This document shows, piece after piece, positions 8,154 to 16,152 of a stretch of 64,000 nucleotides of DNA (positions are counted from its first letter, which is position 1; each line of letters starts with the position of its first letter). The notes beneath the pieces are model-generated. The model was not told the origin of the DNA and did no database searches. It saw only the letters and a program-made list of their open reading frames with translations. Position numbers and translations under genes: made by a program. This stretch comes from JAJFJD01 sp965228975. Lineage in GTDB: Bacteria > Pseudomonadota > Alphaproteobacteria > UBA8366. The stretch spans positions 2,108,001 through 2,172,000 of the forward strand of contig OZ245851.1 of NCBI GenBank assembly GCA_965228975.1. The letters run 5' to 3'.

Positions 8154-8705
8154 ATGATTGGGAAACCGAAAGAAGCGCATCTCTCGATAAAGTCCGGCGA
8201 CGACGAATGGTATTGTAACTCCTATTCGCCGGATTTGATTTCAGACCGCGAAGGCAAGGGTCCGACGGTAATATATAAGGCGTATCAACATTGGCGCGAC
8301 CATCGAGACCGCGATATCCCGATCGACCGGGATTTCAATCCGAATAGTTTTCTCGACCGGGACGAGCAACGTCAGCTCTTGCATGTCGAAACAAAGCGCG
8401 CGAACCCAAAGAATTATCTCATTGTGTCGCGCAGTGCCGCGACGCAAACGACGATGCACTGCACACTCCAGAATCTCCTCAATCCACTGCACCGGCGGAT
8501 ACTGCAGTTTGATCTTCTTGAATGTAAAGAAACCCGAAAACCCCTATACCAGGGCATCAATCAGATATTTGACGGGATCGAGGCGAGCTACCGGCGCATC
8601 CTGTTGCCGGTTCGGGATATCGCCGGCCCGGTTACGAAAGTTTATAGCGTTTATCATTTGATTGGGTCCTACGACATCACACCATTCGATCTGGAGTCGA
8701 TTTAG
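8154..8705 (+). CDS. hypothetical protein, PAS_5-like (first of a paralogous pair)
   Basis: 183 residues, no signal peptide or membrane segment. I do not recognise it firmly. A WRDHRDRDIPIDRDFNPNSF stretch followed by a hydrophobic strand and a closing RILLPVRDIAGPVTKVYSVY recalls the alphaproteobacterial PAS_5 family (WXXLRG...P...D.DP...P ... LLLPL.D), although the family's central sequence is not obvious. Its stop is immediately followed by the ATG of the next gene, whose product ends in a similar way, so the two are probably co-translated paralogues. Codon use is less GC-biased than in neighbouring operons. Confidence 0.55.
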   Translation: MIGKPKEAHLSIKSGDDEWYCNSYSPDLISDREGKGPTVIYKAYQHWRDHRDRDIPIDRDFNPNSFLDRDEQRQLLHVETKRANPKNYLIVSRSAATQTTMHCTLQNLLNPLHRRILQFDLLECKETRKPLYQGINQIFDGIEASYRRILLPVRDIAGPVTKVYSVYHLIGSYDITPFDLESI

Positions 8706-9242
8706 ATGGATTTGACGACCGAGGTTTGCGACGAAGCCAGTCACACGCGCGAACGCATCTCCATCGATCGCCTTATGCGAACCGAGATCGCATTCGAGGA
8801 GTCAACGGGTCAGTGCTCGCCACTGAAATCGCTCTATCTTGCCTGGCTGAGCAATCCCAAGGCCGATCCGGATACGCAAATCATCGAACGTCCCTATCTG
8901 CAGGCGGATGCGCGCCAGTCGCTCGGTTTTCCTTGGATCGACGTATCCGGCGAATGCCCGCTGGATTTCGTTCTACACAACCACAATGGGGTCACGTTCG
9001 GCGATCATTCGGGCCAACGGGTGGCTGCATATCCCGTATGGACGCACGCGCGCTGGTGCGCGATCGAGTATGAGCAATGTAAATACGAGGAATGCCCGGT
9101 CGCACACTACATCGACCAAACGATCCGCGGGGTCTATCGGGAGTATCTGCGTTTGCTTGTTCCGGTCCTCAACGACAAGGATGGCGTGCAGAAAATCTTC
9201 TACTCCTATCGCGTCCTCACGCCGCCTCAGGCTGCACCCTGA
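8706..9242 (+). CDS. hypothetical protein, PAS_5-like (second of a paralogous pair)
   Basis: 178 residues, soluble. The start abuts the stop of the preceding gene with no gap, implying translational coupling. Features in common with its neighbour: a SLYLAWLSNPKADPDTQII opening in place of the WRDHRDRD segment, and a YREYLRLLVPVLNDKDGVQK end that aligns with the RRILLPVRDIAGPVTK end of the neighbour. Four cysteines occur (in SGECPLD, TGQC and the YEQCKYEEC pair), the last two seven bases of protein apart, but no known metal site is evident. Its last 26 bases overlap the convergent GNAT-like gene. Function unknown. Confidence 0.55.
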   Translation: MDLTTEVCDEASHTRERISIDRLMRTEIAFEESTGQCSPLKSLYLAWLSNPKADPDTQIIERPYLQADARQSLGFPWIDVSGECPLDFVLHNHNGVTFGDHSGQRVAAYPVWTHARWCAIEYEQCKYEECPVAHYIDQTIRGVYREYLRLLVPVLNDKDGVQKIFYSYRVLTPPQAAP

Positions 9243-9918
9243 TTTCGTGCGAAATCTGACGCAGGATATCGGAGCGGCTCATATACATTAACTGAATATC
9301 TTCCCGTCGCCCGTAGGGCGGGAAATAGCCGTTCAATAGCGGAACCGAGTTGGCAAACGCCGCGCCTTGCCGTCCGAACCGGGTGCGGCGGTCCGTGTTC
9401 AGGAAAAACGCCACATACCATTCCAAGGAAAATTGGCGAAGCGCGATCGCGCGGCCGACGCGCGAGAAAATTTCCGTCAATCCTTTGCCGCGCCAGTCTT
9501 TGCGGATCCAAAACCCGCCGCCGATGCCGATGCGGCCCGCGATGAACAGCTCCGCCGCTTCCGGATACAGGTCGACACGCCGGTGATCCAGCGTCGGGGA
9601 AAGGTCCATGAACACGCTGTGCGTCCGGACCAACTCGATCAAATTCCGCGTATCCACCCAACGCTGCGCATGACAAGCAACGATTTCAGAACCGCGGCGC
9701 AGTTGCAGCCAAAAGAAATTTCCCGGCCTAACATCTGTCATTGAAGGATCATGCGTTGTCGGCACGCCATGGGTGTGCTCCTGCGCGGCGAGGAAATTTC
9801 GGAACGCCCACGGATCGGTATCGACCTCCAATCGCAGACCCTTGGAATCGGCGCGAGCGCGCGTAATGTCGACATATTCTTGAATAGCGACGAGGTCCTT
9901 ATCGGTCAGCCAAGGCAT
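9217..9918 (-). CDS. GNAT-like N-acyltransferase family protein (tentative)
   Basis: 233 residues. The central block GGFWIRKDWRGKGLTEIFSR has the strand plus R/Q-x-x-G-x-G/A shape of the acetyl-CoA pyrophosphate loop (here RGKGL), and is followed by an amphipathic helix and a FFLNTDRRTRFGRQGA region like the GNAT motif B. This suggests an acyl-CoA-dependent N-acyltransferase fold, with an N-terminal extension of about 90 residues of unknown role. ATG 9918 is chosen for the GAGGGAGA 9-14 bases upstream; the frame is open to 9987. It converges with, and slightly overlaps, the PAS-like pair. The substrate is unknown. Confidence 0.5.
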   Translation of the reverse strand: MPWLTDKDLVAIQEYVDITRARADSKGLRLEVDTDPWAFRNFLAAQEHTHGVPTTHDPSMTDVRPGNFFWLQLRRGSEIVACHAQRWVDTRNLIELVRTHSVFMDLSPTLDHRRVDLYPEAAELFIAGRIGIGGGFWIRKDWRGKGLTEIFSRVGRAIALRQFSLEWYVAFFLNTDRRTRFGRQGAAFANSVPLLNGYFPPYGRREDIQLMYMSRSDILRQISHEIRVQPEAA

Positions 9919-10298
9919 TGAGAATTCTCCCTCAAAGTTGATATTTTTTAGGAGGATATTCTCGAAAAGCTTGTGCTGCGTGACCACACCTTACTTCTGG
10001 TCATCGAACCTAACACTACCGGATTCTGGCTATACGATCGGTAGTGGAGGAATAGTATCCCAATGATTAAGCCACACGGGTGAGGATGCCGAATCACAAT
10101 GTTATCTAGAAATATTGAACAATTTCCGCAATCTGTGAAAGCAGTCCATCATGCCGCGGCCGAGCCGAATTTGGAATCGTACCGACTGGTGCTACACTTC
10201 CCGCAGGGACAATTGGAACCATCGGTACTTTGACCATTCGTTTTCGGCCGATTGGTTATCCACATAAAATCAGAATTCTCTTTCGATAGGGAGGTAAC
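9919..10298. other. intergenic region between divergent GNAT-like gene and tctC
   Basis: Holds the start regions of both divergent genes. The only other candidate is a 44-codon open frame at 10099-10233 (listed separately). The tctC ribosome site GGGAGGT lies at 10290-10296. No clear operator was identified. Confidence 0.4.
10099..10233 (+). CDS. possible 44-residue small protein
   Basis: ATG to TGA, 44 residues, with a balanced composition (it contains SVKAVHHAAAEPNLESYRLV) and GC-rich third positions in its middle part. The only upstream purine patch, GAGG, is 13 bases from the ATG, which is far. It could equally be chance open sequence in the tctC leader. No family recognised. Confidence 0.2.
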   Translation: MLSRNIEQFPQSVKAVHHAAAEPNLESYRLVLHFPQGQLEPSVL

Positions 10299-11261
10299 AT
10301 GAAACTCAAGAAACTAGCCCTAGTGTCGGCGGCTGCCCTGGCGGCCTTCACCTTCGGCGCTGCCAACGCGGCAGAATTTCCCCGCAAACCCGTTACGATA
10401 ATCGTCGGCTACGGTGCCGGCGGCGGCACGGACTCATACGCACGCGCCCTGGCAAGTGTGGCCCCGGAATACCTCAACCTCCAACCGCTGATCGTCGTTA
10501 ACAAGCCTGGTGGGTCGGGCGTCCCCGCCGCCAAGTTCGTAGCGGACGCCAAACCAGACGGGCATACCATCCATTTGGCGTCGAGCGGCGCGCTTTATTT
10601 CTCGACCCAGTTCCGGAAAGCGCCGGTCGATCCGTTTAAGGACTTCAAGATCGTCTGCATGGTCGGCCGGCTGCTGCCCGCCGTCTTCGTGCACAAGGAC
10701 AGCCCGATCAAGACCGCCAAGCAATTGGTCGCGGAAGCCCAGGCGAATCCCGGCAAGATGCGGTTCGCAACACCCGGCCGTACCAGCACTTGGGGCATCG
10801 CCGCCCTCGCCTTTGCAAAGCGGAATAACATCAAAGGCCAAGATGTCCCCGCCAAGGGCGGTGCGCCGGCACGCGGCCTCGTGATCGGTAAGCAAGTCGA
10901 TTACGGCGTCTTCGGCATCCATCTGCGCAGCGGATTCCAGGATCAGCTGCGGGTATTGGGACTGCTCTTCCCCGAGCGGGATCCGAACAACAAGGACGTC
11001 GCGACGATGAAGGAACTCGGCGTGAACTTCACCGAGGTCTTCACACCGATGATCGTGATGGCGCCGAAAGGAGTCTCCGACGAGCGGATCAAGATTCTCG
11101 ACGCGGCCTGTCAGAAGATGACGGCCCACAAGGCGTTCAAGAAACTCCTGGGCAAGGCCGGCCTGCCGTCGAAGTACAAGAGCGGACCGGAGACTCTGAA
11201 ATACTACAAGTCTCTGACGTCGCTCTGGCAACCTCTCGTCGATGAACTGAAGAAGAAATAA
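10299..11261 (+). CDS. tctC: tripartite tricarboxylate transporter substrate-binding protein (TctC/Bug family)
   Basis: 320 residues with a clear signal peptide (KKLALVSAAALAAFTFGAANA, cleaved before AEFPRKP). The mature start FPRKPVTIIVGYGAGGGTD is the Bug-family signature, where the G-rich loop contacts the ligand carboxylate, and VVNKPGGSG forms the second ligand loop. These periplasmic proteins capture organic acids, including aromatic acids, and deliver them to the TctAB membrane unit, whose genes follow directly. GGGAGGT sits just before the ATG. A hairpin with a short T-run separates it from tctB, as expected when the binding protein is made in excess. Confidence 0.93.
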   Translation: MKLKKLALVSAAALAAFTFGAANAAEFPRKPVTIIVGYGAGGGTDSYARALASVAPEYLNLQPLIVVNKPGGSGVPAAKFVADAKPDGHTIHLASSGALYFSTQFRKAPVDPFKDFKIVCMVGRLLPAVFVHKDSPIKTAKQLVAEAQANPGKMRFATPGRTSTWGIAALAFAKRNNIKGQDVPAKGGAPARGLVIGKQVDYGVFGIHLRSGFQDQLRVLGLLFPERDPNNKDVATMKELGVNFTEVFTPMIVMAPKGVSDERIKILDAACQKMTAHKAFKKLLGKAGLPSKYKSGPETLKYYKSLTSLWQPLVDELKKK

Positions 11262-11287
11262 TCATAGACGATAGTAAGCCAACTAAG

Positions 11288-11320
11288 GCGGGGCGGACCT
11301 AGAAATCCGCCCCGCTCTTT
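11288..11320 (+). terminator. intercistronic hairpin/attenuator between tctC and tctB
   Basis: Perfect 10-base GC-rich stem (11288-11297 with 11306-11315), eight-base loop, followed by TCTTT. It begins 27 bases after the tctC stop and ends 16 bases before tctB. Partial termination here would lower tctBA relative to tctC. Confidence 0.75.
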
Positions 11321-11335
11321 CCCCGCAGGTACACG

Positions 11336-11866
11336 ATGACGGCACGACGAGATTTAATTTCAGCGATCGTGATGCTGGTTACGACGCTGATATTCTATTG
11401 GGCATCCCTGGCAATCGAAGAAGACCCGTTTGGCACGGGGCTGCAGCCTTACGTCTTCCCCCAGGCGATCTTGTACATTCTGCTTGCCCTAATCGTGATC
11501 ATGTTGGCCGGCGCTGCAATGCGTTTCCGCAGCGACGCAGGCCCCGCCGAAACCGACACCGAGGCATCGAACGAGATCCGGATCTTCTTCTTCTGGGTCA
11601 TACCGATGGCGGCGATCGCCTTCCTCTACCTCGGCCTCATCAACCTGTTTCAGTACCTCATCCCGACAATCATCGCGTTGTCAGCGACCTTGGCGATATT
11701 TGGTAACCGGGGCCTCAAATGGCTCGTGGTCATCCCGGTGATTTCCGCCATTTTCTATTACGTGATTTTCTTCGGCATTTTCCGGCTGTTGGAGCCAACG
11801 GGCATGCTCCTCGAGTACGACAATTACTATCTTTTCGGCCCGATGCAGAAGTTCATAGGCGTCTAG
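11336..11866 (+). CDS. tctB: tripartite tricarboxylate transporter small membrane subunit TctB
   Basis: 176 residues with four predicted membrane segments (around residues 7-26, 40-60, 81-105 and 125-150), the usual architecture and length for TctB. It contains the PFGTGLQPYVFP loop typical of the family between the first two helices. TctB pairs with the large TctA channel subunit to drive secondary uptake of the ligand bound by TctC. ATG 11336 has CAGGT eight bases upstream. Its stop overlaps the AGGGG ribosome site of tctA. Confidence 0.88.
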   Translation: MTARRDLISAIVMLVTTLIFYWASLAIEEDPFGTGLQPYVFPQAILYILLALIVIMLAGAAMRFRSDAGPAETDTEASNEIRIFFFWVIPMAAIAFLYLGLINLFQYLIPTIIALSATLAIFGNRGLKWLVVIPVISAIFYYVIFFGIFRLLEPTGMLLEYDNYYLFGPMQKFIGV

Positions 11867-11878
11867 GGGCGATTGGAC

Positions 11879-13405
11879 ATGGAACACCCGATTTTCGATG
11901 GAATCGTTACGCTGTTCAGCAGCGGATGGGCCGTCTTTTACGCCATTCTCGGCACGACTATCGGCCTGCTGGCGGGCGCGACACCCGGCCTGACGGCATC
12001 CGCCGCCATCTCGATGATCATTCCCCTGTCATTCTACTTGGAGCCCCTATCCGCGCTCGTCTTCGTGTACACCATCGGCAAATCCGCCAGCTTCGGCGGG
12101 TCGATCCCCGCCATCCTTTTCAATACGCCGGGCACGCCGCAGGCATCCGCAACCCAGATCGAGGGCTATCCGCTTACCCGGCAAGGCAAGCAGGGCAAGG
12201 CGTTGAAAATGGCCGTCACCGCGTCGGCGGCCGGCGACTTCTTCTCGGAATGCCTGCTGATTTTCGGGGCCGCCTTCATCGCGATCTATACGGCGCGCAT
12301 GGGGCCACCGGAGATCTTTGCGGTTTATTGCACCGCCTTCGTCATCATCGGCAGCGTGATCGGCAATTCCGTTATTCGCGGCCTGATCAGCACGATGCTC
12401 GGAATCTTGTTGTCGATCATCGGCCTCGATCCCATCAGTTCGATGCCCCGTCTCACCTTCGAGGTGAATTATTTGGAAACGGGAATCGGCCTCGTTCCCG
12501 TCCTGTTGGGCGTGTTCGTCGTCTCCGAGATTTTCATCCAGATCGCCGATCGGGGTGCACTCGGCGCTGAACGCATGTTGTCGAAAAAATCCGATGTGCC
12601 GGAAGACAATTACGTCACGTGGCGTGACCTCAAGCGCAGCTTTCCGGTCATGGCCAAGTCGACCGGCATGGGGACCATCATCGGCATGCTGCCCGGCGTC
12701 GGTGCATCGGCCGCCTGTTTCGTGGCCTATGCTGAGGCGAAGCGATCACGCAAACCCGAAGACAAATGGGGCGAAGGCGAGATCAAGGGCGTGGCAGCCG
12801 CCGAAGCGGCCAACAACTCGGTATCGGGCGCGAATATCATTCCGCTGCTCACACTCGGTATTCCCGGCAGCGTGGCGGCCGCATTGCTCGGCGGCGTCTT
12901 CCTGATCCACGGCATGAATATCGGGCCGAAGATCTTCGAAACCGATACCAACATCATCTACGGCCTCTTCGCATCCGGCCTGCTCTGCATCGTCACCTAC
13001 TTCATCATGGGTTATTGGGGCAGCGATATCATCGGCCGGATCATTGCCAAGGTGCCGGTTCGGGTCATCTATCCGTTCATCTTCATCACATCGATCATCG
13101 CCGTATACGCCCTGCGCAATACGTTGTTCGACGTCATGATGATGTGCCTGTTCGGGTTCGTCGGTTACTTCTTCAAGAAATTCGACTACAGCCTGCCGGC
13201 CTTCATCATCGCATTCATTCTCGGGCCGGGCGCCGAACGCGCCTTGCGACAAGCCTTGCTGCTTTCGGAAGACGGACCGATGATCTTTGTTGAGCGGCCG
13301 CTCGCCATCTTCTTCATCTTCCTTGCGGTGCTGGTGATCGCAATTCGGATTTTCCAAACCGTCAAACAAAAGCCGGGCGCCGAACCCAGACCCGCGGACG
13401 GCTAG
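11879..13405 (+). CDS. tctA: tripartite tricarboxylate transporter large permease TctA
   Basis: 508 residues and about twelve hydrophobic segments. Recognisable TctA features are LLAGATPGLTASAAISMIIP near the N-terminus, SFGGSIPAILFNTPGTPQA (a re-entrant glycine/proline loop) and the inverted-repeat counterpart GMLPGVGASAACFVAY with EAANNSVSGANIIPLLTLGI in the second half. Those two halves form the pseudo-symmetric transport core. ATG 11879 is preferred to the TTG six bases upstream because AGGGGCG is well spaced to it. Last gene of tctCBA; no regulator is adjacent. Confidence 0.93.
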   Translation: MEHPIFDGIVTLFSSGWAVFYAILGTTIGLLAGATPGLTASAAISMIIPLSFYLEPLSALVFVYTIGKSASFGGSIPAILFNTPGTPQASATQIEGYPLTRQGKQGKALKMAVTASAAGDFFSECLLIFGAAFIAIYTARMGPPEIFAVYCTAFVIIGSVIGNSVIRGLISTMLGILLSIIGLDPISSMPRLTFEVNYLETGIGLVPVLLGVFVVSEIFIQIADRGALGAERMLSKKSDVPEDNYVTWRDLKRSFPVMAKSTGMGTIIGMLPGVGASAACFVAYAEAKRSRKPEDKWGEGEIKGVAAAEAANNSVSGANIIPLLTLGIPGSVAAALLGGVFLIHGMNIGPKIFETDTNIIYGLFASGLLCIVTYFIMGYWGSDIIGRIIAKVPVRVIYPFIFITSIIAVYALRNTLFDVMMMCLFGFVGYFFKKFDYSLPAFIIAFILGPGAERALRQALLLSEDGPMIFVERPLAIFFIFLAVLVIAIRIFQTVKQKPGAEPRPADG

Positions 13406-13553
13406 GACGCGGCTACAACGGTCGGCATTCATCCCACCGCTCACGCCTGGACGCGTCAGCGGTCGCGGACTGAAGTCCCGCTGGATACGCTCCCCGGCCT
13501 GCCGTAAGGTTCGGTGACGGCCACCGCCGGGCTAAACCGGATTGAGGAGCGCC

Positions 13554-14138
13554 ATGCCGGTGACGGAGAAGGCCCCCCCGCGACAACCGCGTCCGCGCCG
13601 GCCTAATTGGCGTGGATTGGTTACACTCGTAATTTTGCTCAGCTCGATCATCGTATTGATCAGCGGCGTAGTGATGTTTGTCGCCCCCTCGGGACGCGTC
13701 GCAAGAGAAATAGGATGGACCCTACTGGGTCTAGACCGCGCCCAATGGCAAACGCTCCACCTAAGCTTTGCGATCGTATTCGTCGCCATCGGTATTTTCC
13801 ATTTGGGATTCAATTGGCAGGGTTTGCTGCATCATTTGCGGGACCGGATGAGCCGGCATCTGACTTTGAATTGGGAAGCCGTCGTCGCGCTCGCCGCCGT
13901 CATCTGGGTCGCTATTGGCGCCGTATGGATGTTCCCTCCTGCCAGCAGCCTGCACGATCTAAACGAGTATTTTCGAAAGACATTCTGGGCCAATGCGCCG
14001 GGAACGAGAGGCACCGTCATCCCGCAAACCCCAACCGATGGAAAAGCCCAAAACCCAGAGAAATCCGGCACAACCTTGCCGGAAAATCACCCGCCCACTT
14101 CCCCCGGCCAGGCGTGCAGCGATTGTCACCGCCGGTGA
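13554..14138 (+). CDS. DUF4405 membrane protein with C-terminal haem-c motif
   Basis: 194 residues. Three predicted membrane helices (roughly residues 24-46, 66-86 and 104-124). The second carries LHLSFAIV and FHLGFNW, the paired histidines of DUF4405, a family thought to form a small b-type cytochrome-like bundle. The odd number of helices puts the C-terminus in the periplasm, and the chain ends in ACSDCHRR, a CXXCH haem-c attachment motif only three residues from the end, after a Pro/Thr-rich linker. ATG 13554 follows GAGGAG by about four bases. It lies between tctA and the dioxygenase genes without operon linkage. Confidence 0.72.
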   Translation: MPVTEKAPPRQPRPRRPNWRGLVTLVILLSSIIVLISGVVMFVAPSGRVAREIGWTLLGLDRAQWQTLHLSFAIVFVAIGIFHLGFNWQGLLHHLRDRMSRHLTLNWEAVVALAAVIWVAIGAVWMFPPASSLHDLNEYFRKTFWANAPGTRGTVIPQTPTDGKAQNPEKSGTTLPENHPPTSPGQACSDCHRR

Positions 14139-14230
14139 TCCTCACCGCATCGGCTCAACAACGACAGGCAACGTGGTAACGGTTGCCCATGCGATCCGGC
14201 AACAAGCGAGTTAGGCGACGGCTCGCCGGT

Positions 14231-14770
14231 CTAAATCGGATAGATCAGCGACGTATCGATGACGCTCGTATCGAAGACGCAGAGTTTCTCGGCATATTTC
14301 AAGCGGCCGGCATCGGAGACGACCCGGTCCATATACCGCCCGACGCTGAAAACGCTATTGGTATCGTCCGCGGTGTTCTCATAGACGACGTAATTCGTCT
14401 GACTGCGGACCGATCCGTCCGGATCGATCCCCATGACCCGCATGCCGCTTGTGATGTGCCGAAGCGCGCGTGGCTCGAACAACAGCGTTTCCCGGATCGC
14501 GGTAACACGGTCCCGCAGCATCCCCTGCCCCTCGCAACTCAACACGGCAAGCGGAAGGTCCATCTCGAAATTCTCGCGCGGGACGATCTTGTAGACGCAG
14601 TCCTCGACGAAGAAGTCCGGCCATTGATCGAGCGCGTCCTCATCCAAAACGTAAGCATAATCAGCCAACAGCGCGTCCAACGCCGCCCGCAGATCGATCG
14701 GCGCCATCGCCGCAAGATCGGCTGGTACCGCAACCGGCGTTATCGCCGCCCGGTCTCCCTGGCCACTCAC
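14231..14770 (-). CDS. aromatic-ring-hydroxylating dioxygenase, beta (small) subunit
   Basis: 179 residues, the usual size for the structural small subunit of Rieske ring-hydroxylating oxygenases (cystatin-like fold). Seen: LLADYAYVLDEDALDQWPDFFVEDCVY in the N-terminal helix pair (split here in the family's usual way as LLADYAYVLDED and WPDFFVEDCVY), LRHITSGMRV, and a YVVYEN strand. It has no cofactor itself; it stabilises the alpha3beta3 oxygenase. The ATG overlaps the TGA of the alpha subunit gene (14767-14770), so the two are translationally coupled. No ferredoxin or reductase gene is adjacent, so electron-transfer partners must be encoded elsewhere. Confidence 0.88.
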   Translation of the reverse strand: MSGQGDRAAITPVAVPADLAAMAPIDLRAALDALLADYAYVLDEDALDQWPDFFVEDCVYKIVPRENFEMDLPLAVLSCEGQGMLRDRVTAIRETLLFEPRALRHITSGMRVMGIDPDGSVRSQTNYVVYENTADDTNSVFSVGRYMDRVVSDAGRLKYAEKLCVFDTSVIDTSLIYPI

Positions 14771-15996
14771 AGCGCCATCACCGAACGGTAATAGCCATAG
14801 AAACCACGGACCGCCCCTTCCGAGATCAACGTCTCGGCCTCGCGGACCTCCGCGCCGCCGTCCATCTCGATGACCTGACTGGCCCCGCCATACACCTCGC
14901 TGCCACGCTGAGCGAAGGCGACGACTTCACTGTCATCGATCGACACAAAGCCGGACGGCCCCATCAGATTGGCCTGTAGGAGCCGCTTCTTGGTCATCGC
15001 GGGATCATCGTCGGCATAGCCGAAGAATGTCCACGACAATTCATAACTGCCCGGCCCCCGTGGGATGATGTGGCGAACCGCAAGCGTGTTCGATTGCTGC
15101 TGGATGATAACCGACGGCCAGATCGAGTTGATCACCACGGTATCCGGTCCGGTGAACTCGCGCTCGGGCTGCAGCATCTGCGTCCCCTGCAATGTGAGCT
15201 CCGCATCGTTGTGCTTCATTTGATCGGTGCCCGAGAACTCCCCCTGATCGCCTTTCTGGGACGTCAGCGCGGAATGACGGCCGGTCGAATCCATCTTCAC
15301 GAAGGAGGGCTCCGTCGCCCGGAACAAGCCGAAGCTGATCAGGAAGTAATGCAGCAGCGTCGCGTGATACGGGTCTTTCTGGTTATCGACATAGAGCTTC
15401 CAGTTTGCCGGGATGGATTGGCGCATATACCCCAACACCCGAAGGTTCCGGCCGTCGAACACACGATCGAAATATCCCAGCATCTGTTCGCCCAGATAGT
15501 CTTCGAACGGTTCGACCTTGGGATCGAAGGACGCAAAGATGGCGCCGTTCCGCTCGGTCACGCGAAGCGTTTCGAGACCGTGATCCGCGAGACGGAAGTC
15601 CGCCGGCATGCCCCCCTGCTTGCGGAGGCCCCGCCGAAAGGGAACGCCGATCAGGTCGCCTTTCAGGTTGAAGGTCCACTGATGGTAGGGGCACATGAAT
15701 TCGGGCGTATTACCGCGATTCCGCCGGCAGAACCGCACGCCCCGATGGGCGCACCGGTTGACGAATACGTTGGCGTTTCCGTCCTCGTCCCGCGCGACGA
15801 CGACCGGCATGTCCCCCACGAAATTCCGCTTGAAATCACCGGCATCGGGGATTTCACATGACAGCGCGACATAGTTCCAACTCGGCCCCCGGAATATGAT
15901 GTCGCGTTCGCGCGCATAGATGTCGGGATCGCTGAAGATCCAAGACGGTACGCGGGCAAGGCCCTCCTCGGGCCAGTTGTGGGAACTCGATTTGAT
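14767..15996 (-). CDS. aromatic-ring-hydroxylating dioxygenase, alpha (Rieske) subunit, with a non-standard start codon
   Basis: About 409 residues. Rieske cluster: CAHRG and CPYHQW. Mononuclear iron: His pair in DPYHATLLHYF and the late Asp in IDDSEVVAF. The segment FRRGLRKQGGMPADF recalls anthranilate/salicylate-type alpha subunits, so an aromatic acid substrate is likely. Conserved coding continues well upstream of the first standard start (GTG 15819): HNWPEEGLARVPSWIFSDPD and FRGPSWNYVALSCEIPDAGD are in frame and family-typical. Between the upstream stop and that region there is no ATG, GTG or TTG; an ATC at 15996-15994 lies seven bases after AGAGGT. I therefore place the start at that ATC; a point mutation of ATG or a sequence error are alternatives. 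Coupled to the beta subunit. Confidence 0.82.
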   Translation of the reverse strand: MKSSSHNWPEEGLARVPSWIFSDPDIYARERDIIFRGPSWNYVALSCEIPDAGDFKRNFVGDMPVVVARDEDGNANVFVNRCAHRGVRFCRRNRGNTPEFMCPYHQWTFNLKGDLIGVPFRRGLRKQGGMPADFRLADHGLETLRVTERNGAIFASFDPKVEPFEDYLGEQMLGYFDRVFDGRNLRVLGYMRQSIPANWKLYVDNQKDPYHATLLHYFLISFGLFRATEPSFVKMDSTGRHSALTSQKGDQGEFSGTDQMKHNDAELTLQGTQMLQPEREFTGPDTVVINSIWPSVIIQQQSNTLAVRHIIPRGPGSYELSWTFFGYADDDPAMTKKRLLQANLMGPSGFVSIDDSEVVAFAQRGSEVYGGASQVIEMDGGAEVREAETLISEGAVRGFYGYYRSVMAL

Positions 15997-16002
15997 CGTC
16001 TT

Positions 16003-16008
16003 ACCTCT
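16003..16008 (-). promoter_or_regulatory. Shine-Dalgarno site supporting an ATC start
   Basis: AGAGGT on the minus strand, with TAAGACG or shorter between it and the in-frame ATC at 15996. It is the only good purine-rich site near the conserved N-terminus of the dioxygenase alpha gene. Confidence 0.5.
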
Positions 16009-16152
16009 AACACTACGTACGCGTCATCGACGGCAAAGTTAAGTTACCGTCGAGGCTTCTGCCGCCAAGTATGCGACGTGTGTTAGGCTCAGACAAATCA
16101 AACCGCGCGTGCATCATGCTTCGCGCTCCAAACGGACGAACCTGAGGTATAG

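Noticed and set aside
7520..10298. Integrative element at tRNA-Pro
   Set aside because: No integrase, no second copy of the tRNA 3' end and no mobility gene were seen; only the base composition and tRNA neighbour hint at transfer.
15663..16013. GTG 16013 reading frame as the start of the dioxygenase alpha subunit
   Set aside because: It is in a different frame and its translation has no Rieske-family character. Using it would require a frameshift for which there is no other evidence.
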